Part shown: positions 6,216-11,773 of the stretch, piece by piece | Position numbering within the stretch: position 1 is the stretch's first letter | How the letters are laid out: every line of letters begins with the position of its first letter | Origin: JACQAI01 sp035507915 | GTDB lineage: Bacteria; Pseudomonadota; Alphaproteobacteria; Elsterales; Elsteraceae | Assembly (NCBI GenBank): GCA_035507915.1 | Contig: DATJNS010000293.1 | Location: 1-11,773 of the forward strand | Direction: 5' to 3' | Length of the DNA stretch: 11,773 nt | Notes under the pieces: generated by a model | The model's database searches: none | What the model saw: only the letters and a program-made list of their open reading frames with translations | Told to the model about the DNA's origin: nothing | Position numbers and translations under genes: made by a program

Positions 6216-7103
6216 TCAGTACTTCGCGCGACCTTCCTCGGCGACGCCGTAGCGTGCCTCGAGCGCCTGAACCTCCGGCATGCCCATCAGGTCGAAGAAC
6301 TCGCGGAAGCTCGCGACCTCGTTGGTCAGGCTGGCGATCGAGCCGGTCTCCTTCAGCGTCTTGAGCACATGGCTGGCGGCGCGGATCTGCGCCAGGATCA
6401 CCCAGTTCGGGTAGATGATTAGCTTGAAGCCGAGCCGCTCGATCTCGGCCTGGCCGAGGAACGGCGTCTTGCCGCTCGACGCGAGATTGTAGAGCAGCGG
6501 CGCGCCCTTGAGGCGCGGCGCGATCTCGGGCAGTTGCGCCTCGCTCGGCGCCTCGACGAACAGTATGTCCGCGCCGGCCTCGCGATAGCGCTGGGCGCGC
6601 TCGAGCGCGGCCTCGAACCCTTCGACCGCGATCGCGTCGGTGCGCGCGATGATGACGAAGTCGGCGTCGACGCGCGCGTCGGTCGCCGCCTTGAGCTTGG
6701 CGACCATCTCCTCGGCCGGCACCAGCTGCTTGCCTGCGAGGTGGCCGCAACGCTTGGGCATCACCTGGTCCTCGAGGTGCACGGCGGCGACGCCGGCGCG
6801 CTCGTAGCTCTGGATGGTGCGCCGCACGTTGAGCACGCCGCCGTAGCCGGTGTCGGCGTCCGAGATCGTCGGCAGGCCGCTGGCGTCGGCGATGCGCGCG
6901 GCATTGTCGACCATCTCGGTCATCGTGAGCAGCCCGACGTCGGGCATGCCGAGGCGCGTCGCGGTGGTGCCCGCGCCGGTCATGTACACCGCGTCGAACC
7001 CGTGCTGCGCGACCAGGCGCGCGTTGAGCGCGTCGGCGACGCCGGGCGCCACGATCGCGCCCGGTCGGGCGAGCAGCTGGCGCAGCTGAGTGGTCGGTCG
7101 CAT
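6216..7103 (-). CDS. Isocitrate lyase/PEP mutase superfamily C-C lyase (2-methylisocitrate-lyase-like)
   Basis: A 295-residue TIM-barrel enzyme. Family signatures are GVADALNARL (21-30), YMTGAGTTATRLGMPD with Asp55, the Mg-binding segment ISDADTGYGG (80-89, Asp82 and Asp84), and LEDQVMPKRCGH (110-121). Cys119 in KRCGH is the catalytic cysteine of isocitrate, methylisocitrate and dimethylmalate lyases. It is absent from oxaloacetate-decarboxylase-type members, so a lyase is favoured over a phosphonomutase. Length equals that of PrpB-type lyases. The start is set at ATG 7103, with GGGAG seven bases upstream; an in-frame ATG at 7160 would add 19 uncharacteristic residues. No methylcitrate synthase gene is nearby, so a role in propionate catabolism is not supported by context. 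Cleavage of a hydroxy-dicarboxylate made by the adjacent hydrolases is possible. It diverges from the symporter gene. Confidence 0.9.
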   Translation of the reverse strand: MRPTTQLRQLLARPGAIVAPGVADALNARLVAQHGFDAVYMTGAGTTATRLGMPDVGLLTMTEMVDNAARIADASGLPTISDADTGYGGVLNVRRTIQSYERAGVAAVHLEDQVMPKRCGHLAGKQLVPAEEMVAKLKAATDARVDADFVIIARTDAIAVEGFEAALERAQRYREAGADILFVEAPSEAQLPEIAPRLKGAPLLYNLASSGKTPFLGQAEIERLGFKLIIYPNWVILAQIRAASHVLKTLKETGSIASLTNEVASFREFFDLMGMPEVQALEARYGVAEEGRAKY

Positions 7104-7110
7104 CGGTCGG

Positions 7111-7115
7111 CTCCC
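7111..7115 (-). promoter_or_regulatory. Ribosome binding site fixing the lyase start
   Basis: On the minus strand this reads GGGAG and lies seven bases before ATG 7103. It supports that start over the upstream in-frame ATG at 7160, whose extension carries no family residues. Confidence 0.6.
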
Positions 7116-7179
7116 GTGGTGGTTGCGGCCACGGTAGGCCATCGCCGGTCGCGCGGCCACTGTCGATTCGCGCGCTCGC

Positions 7180-7197
7180 GCACGGCGCGCGCCGTGC
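7180..7197. repeat. Perfect 18-base palindrome, candidate operator
   Basis: GCACGGCGCGCGCCGTGC equals its own reverse complement. It sits in the spacer of the candidate symporter promoter and overlaps the first bases of its extended -10. A repressor dimer bound here would block that promoter and perhaps the divergent one. GC-rich DNA yields GC palindromes by chance more often than balanced DNA, which lowers confidence. Confidence 0.45.
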
Positions 7198-7203
7198 TAG
7201 GTT
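7195..7203 (+). promoter_or_regulatory. Candidate extended -10 promoter for the symporter operon
   Basis: TGCTAGGTT fits TGnTATAAT at the TG, T-A and final T positions. Transcription would begin near 7210, leaving a short leader with the ribosome site AGGGAGGGG (7216-7224) before GTG 7229. No good -35 is visible; the -35/spacer zone is occupied by the palindrome. Confidence 0.35.
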
Positions 7204-7228
7204 TTCGCCAACGATAGGGAGGGGCCCC

Positions 7229-8545
7229 GTGACCGCGAACGACAGCACGACGGGCGGCATGTTCGGCAGCTCGTCGGCGCGCAAGGCCGTGATCGGCAGT
7301 TTCTTCGGCACCGCGCTCGAGGCCTACGATTTCCTGCTCTACGGCAGCGCCGCCGGCCTGGTCTTCAGCCGGCTGTTCTTCCCCGGCTCCGATCCGCTCG
7401 CCGGCACCCTGCTGGCGTTCGCGACCTATGCGGTCGGCTTCGTCGCGCGCCCGATCGGCGGCGTCCTGATCGGCAATTACGGCGACCGCATCGGCCGCAA
7501 GCCGATGCTGATGCTGACGCTCGGCCTGATGGGCGCCGTCACCGCGGTGATCGGCCTGCTGCCGACCTACGCCCAGATCGGCATCCTGGCGCCGATCCTG
7601 CTGACGGTTCTGCGCTTCGTCCAGGGCATCGCCTATGGCGGCGAGTGGGGCGGCGCGGTGCTGGTCGTGATCGAGCACGCGCCGCGCAACCGGCGTGGCT
7701 TCCTCGGCGGCTTTCCGAACGGCGGCGTGCCGCTCGGCCTGGTGGTCGCCGCGGGGCTGCTCAGCCTGTCGGCGACGTGGAGCGGGCCCGACTTCCTGAC
7801 CTGGGGCTGGCGCGTGCCGTTCCTCGCCAGCGTGTTCATGATCCTGATCGGCCTCTACGTGCGCACCAAGATCGTCGAGACCCCCGAGTTCCTGGAGGTG
7901 CAGCGCCAGGGCCGCGCGCCGCGCGTGCCGGTGCTCGAGGCGATCCGACGCCACCCGCGCGAGATCCTGCTCACCGCCGGCGCCTTCCTGCTGATCAATG
8001 GCGGCTATTTCGTCATCGTGGTCTTCATGCTGACCTATGGCGGGATCAAGCTCGGCGTCGGCATCCCGACGATGCTGAACGCCGTGATGATCGCGTCGTT
8101 CTTCCAGATCTTCGCCTCGATCGGCTTCGGCGCGCTGTCCGATCGGGTCGGCCGACTGCCGGTCGTGATGGGGGCCGCGATCTTCATCGGGCTCTACATC
8201 TTCCCGCTGTTCTGGATGGTCGAGACCAGGGATCCGGTGATCATCACGGTCGCGATGACCGTCGCGCTGATCGCCTTCGGCGCGGTCTACGGCCCGGTGG
8301 CGGCGTTCTTCACCGAGATCTACGACACCGACGTCCGGTACTCGGGCGCGTCGCTCGGCTATCAGCTGGGCGCGGTGTTCGGCGGCGGCTTGGCGCCCTT
8401 GATCGCGACCTCGCTGCAGGCGAGCGCCGGCGGCGCGACCTGGCCGGTGTCCCTCTACGTGATCGCGCTGGCCGTGATCGCGGTGGTCTGCCTGAGCCTG
8501 CTCGGCGAGACCAACCGCGAGCGCGGTCTGGCGCCGGCCGAATAG
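7229..8545 (+). CDS. MFS transporter, metabolite:H+ symporter (MHS) family
   Basis: A 438-residue inner-membrane protein with about twelve hydrophobic segments. It belongs to the KgtP/ShiA/ProP-type metabolite:H+ symporter family. Markers are ALEAYDFLLYG (29-39), an MHS variant of the E-W/Y-DF motif with Glu31 and Asp34 in the first membrane segment, the RPIGG turn (74-78), and the loop 2-3 signature GDRIGRKP (85-92). GGEWGGAVLVVIEHAP follows in membrane segments 4-5, and the repeat signature SDRVGRLP lies between segments 8 and 9. Known relatives import dicarboxylates, 2-oxoglutarate, shikimate, citrate or betaine with protons, so an organic acid or zwitterion is expected. The GTG start at 7229 follows a strong AGGGAGGGG (7216-7224). 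The flavin monooxygenase gene begins 11 bases downstream, so the two form an operon. The likely role is uptake of the island's substrate. Confidence 0.93.
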   Translation: MTANDSTTGGMFGSSSARKAVIGSFFGTALEAYDFLLYGSAAGLVFSRLFFPGSDPLAGTLLAFATYAVGFVARPIGGVLIGNYGDRIGRKPMLMLTLGLMGAVTAVIGLLPTYAQIGILAPILLTVLRFVQGIAYGGEWGGAVLVVIEHAPRNRRGFLGGFPNGGVPLGLVVAAGLLSLSATWSGPDFLTWGWRVPFLASVFMILIGLYVRTKIVETPEFLEVQRQGRAPRVPVLEAIRRHPREILLTAGAFLLINGGYFVIVVFMLTYGGIKLGVGIPTMLNAVMIASFFQIFASIGFGALSDRVGRLPVVMGAAIFIGLYIFPLFWMVETRDPVIITVAMTVALIAFGAVYGPVAAFFTEIYDTDVRYSGASLGYQLGAVFGGGLAPLIATSLQASAGGATWPVSLYVIALAVIAVVCLSLLGETNRERGLAPAE

Positions 8546-8548
8546 GAG
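8543..8548 (+). promoter_or_regulatory. Ribosome binding site overlapping the symporter stop codon
   Basis: TAGGAG combines the TAG stop of the symporter gene with a Shine-Dalgarno core and lies eight bases before ATG 8557. This arrangement supports co-translation of the two genes and fixes the start of the monooxygenase. Confidence 0.6.
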
Positions 8549-8556
8549 CGCGCGCG

Positions 8557-9594
8557 ATGCGGGTTTTCGCCACGCTGCCGCAGGAGGATCTGCGAACCGT
8601 CGGCCCGACCGCGCGCGCCTTCGAGGCCGCCGGCTACGACGGGCTGGTGTGCTCGGAGAACAAGCACGACCCGTTCATGCCGTTGGCGGTCGCCGGCACC
8701 CAGACCGAGCGCGTCGAGCTGCACACCGGCATCACGATCGCTTTCGCGCGCTCGCCGATGGTGATCGCCTGCATGGGGTGGGACCTCGCCGGCGCCACCG
8801 GCGGCCGCTTCACGGTCGGGCTGGGCTCGCAGATCCGCGCGCACAACGAACGCCGCTTCTCGGTGCCGTGGAGCGCGCCCGCACCGCGCATGCGCGAATA
8901 CGTCCAGGCGCTGCGGGCGATCTGGCGCTGTTGGAAGACCGGCGAGAAGCTCGCCTACGAGGGCACGCATTATCGCTTCACCCTGATGACGCCCAACTTC
9001 ACGCCGGAGCCGATCGATGCGCCCGCGCCGGCGATCACGGTCGCCGCGGTCGGTCCCGCGATGATCGCGGTCGCGGCCGAGGAGTGCGACGGCATCAAGC
9101 TGCATTCGTTCGCGACGCGCGCCTATCTGGAGCGGGCCGTCATGCCGAAGCTGGCCGAGGGGCTCGCCAAGGTCGGGCGGCCCCGTGCGCGCTTCGAGGT
9201 CGCGGGCGGCGGCTTCCTCGCCACCGGCCCCGACGACGCCGCGGTGCGTCAACGCTTCGAATGGGTGCGCGCGCGCGTGGCGTTCTACGGCTCGACGCCG
9301 GCCTATTGGCCGGTGCTCGAGGCCCACGGCCTCGGAGACCTCGGCCGCGCGCTCAACCAGATGACGCGCCAGGGGCGTTGGGCCGAGATGGCCGGCATGG
9401 TGTCGGACGACGTCGTCCATCTGTTCGCCGCGGTCGGACGCTACGACGAGATCGTCCGGGCGCTGGCAGCACGCTACGGCGGGTTGGTCGACACCATTCA
9501 GACCGGCGCGGGCGACGGTAGCGCGATCGGCCTGCCCACCGACCTGATCCAGGATATCCGGCGCTTGCCCCACGCGTTCGCGGGCTACGCCTGA
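8557..9594 (+). CDS. Luciferase-like (LLM class) flavin-dependent oxidoreductase, TIGR03617/MSMEG_2256-like
   Basis: A 345-residue TIM-barrel oxidoreductase of the bacterial-luciferase superfamily that would use reduced FMN or F420. It begins MRVFATLPQEDLRTVGP at ATG 8557. It carries the blocks typical of the TIGR03617 subgroup: HDPFMPLAVAGTQTERVEL, GITIAFARSPM, GGRFTVGLGSQIRAHNERRF, then MREYVQALRAIW and the C-terminal region with CDGIKLHSF. The F420-using members come mainly from actinobacteria. Proteobacterial homologues are widespread and their cofactor is usually unproven. The enzyme is cytoplasmic; no signal peptide is present. As the second gene of the symporter operon it may carry out an oxidative step, for example N- or C-oxidation, on the imported compound. 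By analogy, RutA of this superfamily works with an isochorismatase-fold hydrolase in pyrimidine ring opening. Its 3' end faces the next gene across seven bases. Confidence 0.9.
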   Translation: MRVFATLPQEDLRTVGPTARAFEAAGYDGLVCSENKHDPFMPLAVAGTQTERVELHTGITIAFARSPMVIACMGWDLAGATGGRFTVGLGSQIRAHNERRFSVPWSAPAPRMREYVQALRAIWRCWKTGEKLAYEGTHYRFTLMTPNFTPEPIDAPAPAITVAAVGPAMIAVAAEECDGIKLHSFATRAYLERAVMPKLAEGLAKVGRPRARFEVAGGGFLATGPDDAAVRQRFEWVRARVAFYGSTPAYWPVLEAHGLGDLGRALNQMTRQGRWAEMAGMVSDDVVHLFAAVGRYDEIVRALAARYGGLVDTIQTGAGDGSAIGLPTDLIQDIRRLPHAFAGYA

Positions 9595-9601
9595 GGTCGT
9601 C

Positions 9602-10027
9602 TCACTCCTTGGCGTACGGGTAGCAGCGGCTGCGCTCGAGATTGAGCCCGAAATGCTGGGCCAGCGCGTTTATGGCGTCCTCGTGGTCGGGATAGGGATC
9701 GGCATTGGCGGCGCCGACGATGATCGGACGGAAGCTCGGGTCGTTCTCGCCGCGCGGCGGCACCATCGCGGTCACGAGGCCGGTGCCGTCGTCCGCGCGC
9801 AGTGTGAGGAACAGCGGCATCTCGCGCTGGATGTGGGCCTCGCGGCCGATCTCCTGCTCGAAGAACACGGTCGATACCGGCTGGAAGGTCTCCGATGCCT
9901 TGTCGCGCGCGCGACGGAAGTGCTTCTCCACGGCATGCTGCATCGTCTCGCTCTCGGCGGCCGCTTCGACGTCCGTCTCGATGCGAAACCAGGTGAGCCC
10001 GCGCGGGGCGTCGCAGATGTACTTCAT
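9602..10027 (-). CDS. Protein of unknown function (141 aa)
   Basis: I do not recognise a family. The start is well supported: on the minus strand GGAGGTGA (10035-10042) lies seven bases before ATG 10027. The protein is soluble, without a signal peptide or membrane segment. It begins MKYICDAPRGLTWFRIETD, continues with a charged helical stretch (EAAAESETMQHAVEKHFRRARDKASETF), then a beta-rich middle (PVSTVFFEQEIGREAHIQREMPLFLTLR, VTAMVPPRGEND, RPIIVGAANADPYPDHEDA) and a short helix with NLERSRCYPY at the end. There are only two cysteines, near each end. It is encoded tail-to-tail with the flavin monooxygenase and head-to-head with the HU gene across 193 bases. Context gives no functional clue. 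The codon choice matches its neighbours, so it looks like a resident chromosomal gene. Confidence 0.8.
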   Translation of the reverse strand: MKYICDAPRGLTWFRIETDVEAAAESETMQHAVEKHFRRARDKASETFQPVSTVFFEQEIGREAHIQREMPLFLTLRADDGTGLVTAMVPPRGENDPSFRPIIVGAANADPYPDHEDAINALAQHFGLNLERSRCYPYAKE

Positions 10028-10034
10028 GCGCCCG

Positions 10035-10042
10035 TCACCTCC
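10035..10042 (-). promoter_or_regulatory. Strong ribosome binding site for the 141-residue protein
   Basis: The minus strand reads GGAGGTGA, nearly the full anti-16S complement, seven bases upstream of ATG 10027. It is the strongest ribosome site seen in the window and suggests efficient translation of this unrecognised gene. Confidence 0.65.
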
Positions 10043-10220
10043 GATGCCAACCTGACATCATGCGGCGCCGGTGCCAAGCGGCGTCGCGTGGGAAAATGCC
10101 GCGAATCGGTGCCGACGCGATCCGCGGCACGACTCATCGCCGCGCGCGGGAAATCGGTTGTGGAGCGCACGCGGATCGACCACGATTGCCTGCCCTATTG
10201 GGGGGAGATGGGAGCCATCG

Positions 10221-10490
10221 ATGAGCAAAGCAATCTTGATCGAGGCGGTTAAGAAGAAACGGCGCCTGTCCGGCCGGGCAGCGCGCGACGTGGTTGACGT
10301 CGTGTTCGACACGATCCTGCGCAATCTGAAAAAGGATGGCACCTTCTCGGTCACCGGCTTCGGCAGCTTCCGGCTGGCCAAGCGCGCCGCGCGCAACGTG
10401 CGCCATCCCCGCACCGGCAAACTGCTCAAGATCCGCGCCGGCAAGCGGATCGCCTTCAAGGCCGGCACCGAGCTCAAGGAACTCGTCTAA
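10221..10490 (+). CDS. HU-family DNA-binding protein (89 aa)
   Basis: A nucleoid-associated histone-like protein that binds and bends DNA as a dimer. The chain aligns end to end with HU: helices at MSKAILIEAVKKKRRLSGRAARDVVDVVF, then GTFSVTGFGSFRLAKRAARN and the DNA-intercalating arm. The arm reads NVRHPRTGKLLKIRAGKR, followed by the C-terminal helix AFKAGTELKELV. The intercalating proline is kept, but the usual Arg-Asn-Pro is Arg-His-Pro. The N-terminal helix is unusually basic (KKKRR), more so than in typical HU, which may favour an accessory paralogue over the main HU. ATG 10221 follows GGAG at 10211-10214. The 193-base region upstream, shared with the divergent 141-residue gene, shows no clear promoter to me (TTGTGG at 10158-10163 is a weak -35). 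A hairpin follows the gene. Confidence 0.93.
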   Translation: MSKAILIEAVKKKRRLSGRAARDVVDVVFDTILRNLKKDGTFSVTGFGSFRLAKRAARNVRHPRTGKLLKIRAGKRIAFKAGTELKELV

Positions 10491-10533
10491 CCCACCACGG
10501 ACCTTCGACCGCGCCTGCGCATCGCGCGTGACG

Positions 10534-10552
10534 GGCCATCCTGTGATGGGCC
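10534..10552 (+). terminator. Weak hairpin after the HU gene, possible terminator
   Basis: GGCCATC, a CTGT loop and GATGGGCC can pair with one bulged G. It lies 44 bases after the HU stop codon and before the next promoter candidate. There is no T-run after it, so an intrinsic terminator is doubtful; it could serve as an mRNA end stabiliser or a Rho-assisted site. Confidence 0.3.
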
Positions 10553-10577
10553 GCACGGGCGACCGCGCCGGGAAATC

Positions 10578-10586
10578 TGCTAGACT
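10578..10586 (+). promoter_or_regulatory. Candidate extended -10 promoter for the caspase-like gene
   Basis: TGCTAGACT fits the extended -10 pattern TGnTATAAT with two mismatches. It lies 38 bases before ATG 10624. A -35 is at best partial (GGCGAC, 10558-10563). The same TGCTA core precedes the symporter gene (7195) and the 3135 lipoprotein gene (3064). Confidence 0.4.
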
Positions 10587-10623
10587 GCCCCCCTACGTGC
10601 CGGGCGAGGCGGAGAGGCCATCG

Positions 10624-11773
10624 ATGCGGCCGGTTGGGCGTCTGTGCGGTCTGATTTGGCTGCTCACGGCGGGGCTGGCGGTGCCCGCCGCGACGGCGTC
10701 CGAGCAACGCGTCGCGCTGGTGATCGGCAACAGTGCCTACGCGGGCGCGGCGGCGCTCAAGAACCCGGTCAACGACGCGCGCGCGATGGGGACCAAGCTG
10801 CGCGCGCTCGGCTTCGACGTCACCGAGGTCGAGAACGGCACCAAGCAACAGATGGAGCGCGCGATCGGCCAGTTCAGCGTCAAGCTGAATGCCGACTCGG
10901 TCAGCATGTTCTTCTACGCCGGGCACGGCATGCAGGTGAACGGCAAGAACTATCTGATGCCGGTCGACGCCGAGATCGCGACCGAGCAGACGGTGCGCCT
11001 CGAAGCGGTCGACGTCGACGCCGTGCTCGACCAGATGAGCGCCGCCCAGGCGCGCGTGAACATCGTGGTGCTCGACGCTTGCCGCAACAATCCGTTCGAG
11101 CGGCGCTTCCGCGGCCAATCGGGCGGCCTCGCCTCGATGGATGCGCCGGCCGGCAGCTACATTGCCTACGCGACCGCGCCCGGCAAGGTCGCGGCCGACG
11201 GCGCCGGCAACAACGGGCTTTACACCAGCGAGCTCCTGGCCGCCCTCGACACGCCTAACGCCAAGATCGAGGACGTCTTCAAGCACGTGCGCGCGAGCGT
11301 GATGGAGAAGTCGGCCGGCCAGCAGACGCCATGGGAGAGCTCGTCGCTGACCGGCGACTTCTATTTCCACGCGCCGACGGCCGCAGGCGCGCCGCCCGCG
11401 ACCGTCGTTGCGGCGGCGGCGCCGAGCCAGCCGAGCACCGAGACGCTGTTCTGGGAGACCATCAAGGACAGCCGCGATCCGGCCGACTTCCGCGCCTATC
11501 TCCAGCAATACCCGAACGGCAGCTTCGCGGCGCTGGCGCGTAACCGCGTCGCCGTGTCGACGGCGTCCGTGGCGCGTGGCGCCTCGCCCGGAACCCCGAT
11601 GCCCGCGCCCACGACCGGCGCGCCCCAGGTCGCCGCGGCAGCGGCGGCGGCGCCGTCGCCGGCCGGGCTCACGAGTCCGTCCAAGACGCTGTCGGGCGCG
11701 TTCGTGGCGCCCAAGCCGGGCACCAAGCTGTTCATGAGCACCGGCGGCGGCGTGCGGGTCGCCAAGGCGGACG
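10624..11773 (+). CDS. Secreted caspase-family (peptidase C14) protein, 3' end outside the window
   Basis: 383 residues are visible and the frame is still open at the window end. ATG 10624 is preceded by GGAGAGG (10611-10617). A signal peptide (hydrophobic to about residue 22, cleavage likely after AATA25) should send it to the periplasm. The caspase p20-like domain starts at RVALVIGNSAY (29-39). The catalytic dyad is visible as His101 in FFYAGHGMQ and Cys153 in VLDACRNNPF, both intact. The segment FRGQSGGLASMDAP and YATAPGKVAADG complete the fold to about residue 250. It is followed by LFWETIKDSRDPADFRAYL, a repeat-like motif seen after caspase domains in many alphaproteobacterial homologues, then an Ala/Pro-rich linker and the beginning of another segment at about residue 355 (SGAFVAPKPGTKLF). 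Family members are called metacaspase-like or orthocaspases and prefer Arg/Lys. Substrate and role here are unknown. Confidence 0.92.
   Translation, partial: MRPVGRLCGLIWLLTAGLAVPAATASEQRVALVIGNSAYAGAAALKNPVNDARAMGTKLRALGFDVTEVENGTKQQMERAIGQFSVKLNADSVSMFFYAGHGMQVNGKNYLMPVDAEIATEQTVRLEAVDVDAVLDQMSAAQARVNIVVLDACRNNPFERRFRGQSGGLASMDAPAGSYIAYATAPGKVAADGAGNNGLYTSELLAALDTPNAKIEDVFKHVRASVMEKSAGQQTPWESSSLTGDFYFHAPTAAGAPPATVVAAAAPSQPSTETLFWETIKDSRDPADFRAYLQQYPNGSFAALARNRVAVSTASVARGASPGTPMPAPTTGAPQVAAAAAAAPSPAGLTSPSKTLSGAFVAPKPGTKLFMSTGGGVRVAKAD

Larger units (their letters stand above)
7104..7228. promoter_or_regulatory. Divergent promoter region between lyase and symporter genes
   Basis: These 125 bases separate two divergent genes and must carry both start signals. 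Visible elements are an 8-base direct repeat GCGGCCAC at 7125-7132 and 7153-7160 (28 bases apart), a perfect 18-base palindrome at 7180-7197, an extended -10-like TGCTAGGTT at 7195-7203, and the symporter ribosome site AGGGAGGGG at 7216-7224. No regulator gene lies within the window's central cluster, so any binding protein is encoded elsewhere. I could not identify a minus-strand promoter for the lyase with confidence. Confidence 0.6.

Noticed and set aside
6216..7103. Call as prpB of the methylcitrate cycle
   Set aside because: The motifs fit the lyase family, but no methylcitrate synthase or dehydratase gene is nearby and the neighbours suggest another pathway, so no gene symbol is given.
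10211..10626. The same GCCATCGATG string at the starts of the HU gene and the caspase-like gene
   Set aside because: Ten bases that include the start codon and normal ribosome-site spacing are easily shared by chance; nothing else in the two upstream regions matches.
10474..11508. Minus-strand open frame of 344 codons opposite the caspase-like gene
   Set aside because: It lies opposite a gene with intact signal peptide and catalytic dyad; its own translation has no recognisable feature and is the expected shadow of high GC3 coding DNA.

Overview
The window is GC-rich throughout (most third codon positions are G or C). Its gene content points to an alphaproteobacterium, probably of the Rhodospirillales/Hyphomicrobiales type: a cold-shock protein with two domains, a secreted caspase-like protein with a Phe-Trp/Asp-Pro-rich tail motif, a metabolite:H+ symporter and a CE4-like amidohydrolase pair. 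This placement is inferred from gene families only. I saw no rRNA, tRNA, CRISPR array, insertion sequence or phage gene.

Left part (1-3614). The window opens inside an asparagine-synthase-type gene (2-598, 5' end missing), followed by a small lipoprotein (654-896). On the opposite strand, a two-domain cold-shock protein (2644-2039) lies 26 bases upstream of a solitary periplasmic ABC-transporter binding protein (2012-912). About 490 bases upstream of the cold-shock gene carry no convincing gene. They hold a candidate extended -10 promoter that would give that gene a long leader. A second lipoprotein (3135-3614) follows on the + strand.

Centre (3690-9594). This is a probable catabolic island. 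A tight + strand operon encodes an N-carbamoylsarcosine-amidase-like cysteine hydrolase and two tandem, diverged PuuE/cyclic-imidase-like CE4-fold hydrolases. The gaps are 10 bases and then a 4-base overlap. It converges, 3 bases away, on a 2-methylisocitrate-lyase-type C-C lyase gene on the - strand. The lyase gene diverges from a second + strand operon (MHS-family symporter, then a luciferase-like flavin monooxygenase) across a 125-base region holding a perfect 18-base palindrome. My inference is uptake of an organic acid or cyclic amide/ureide, ring opening by the CE4-like enzymes, amide or carbamoyl hydrolysis by the cysteine hydrolase, and carbon-chain cleavage by the lyase, with the flavin enzyme doing an oxidative step. 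The substrate is not identifiable from sequence.

Right part (9602-11773). An unrecognised 141-residue protein (- strand) diverges from an HU-family DNA-binding protein (10221-10490). A secreted caspase-family (C14) protein (10624 onward) is cut off by the window end after 383 residues, with its His/Cys dyad intact.
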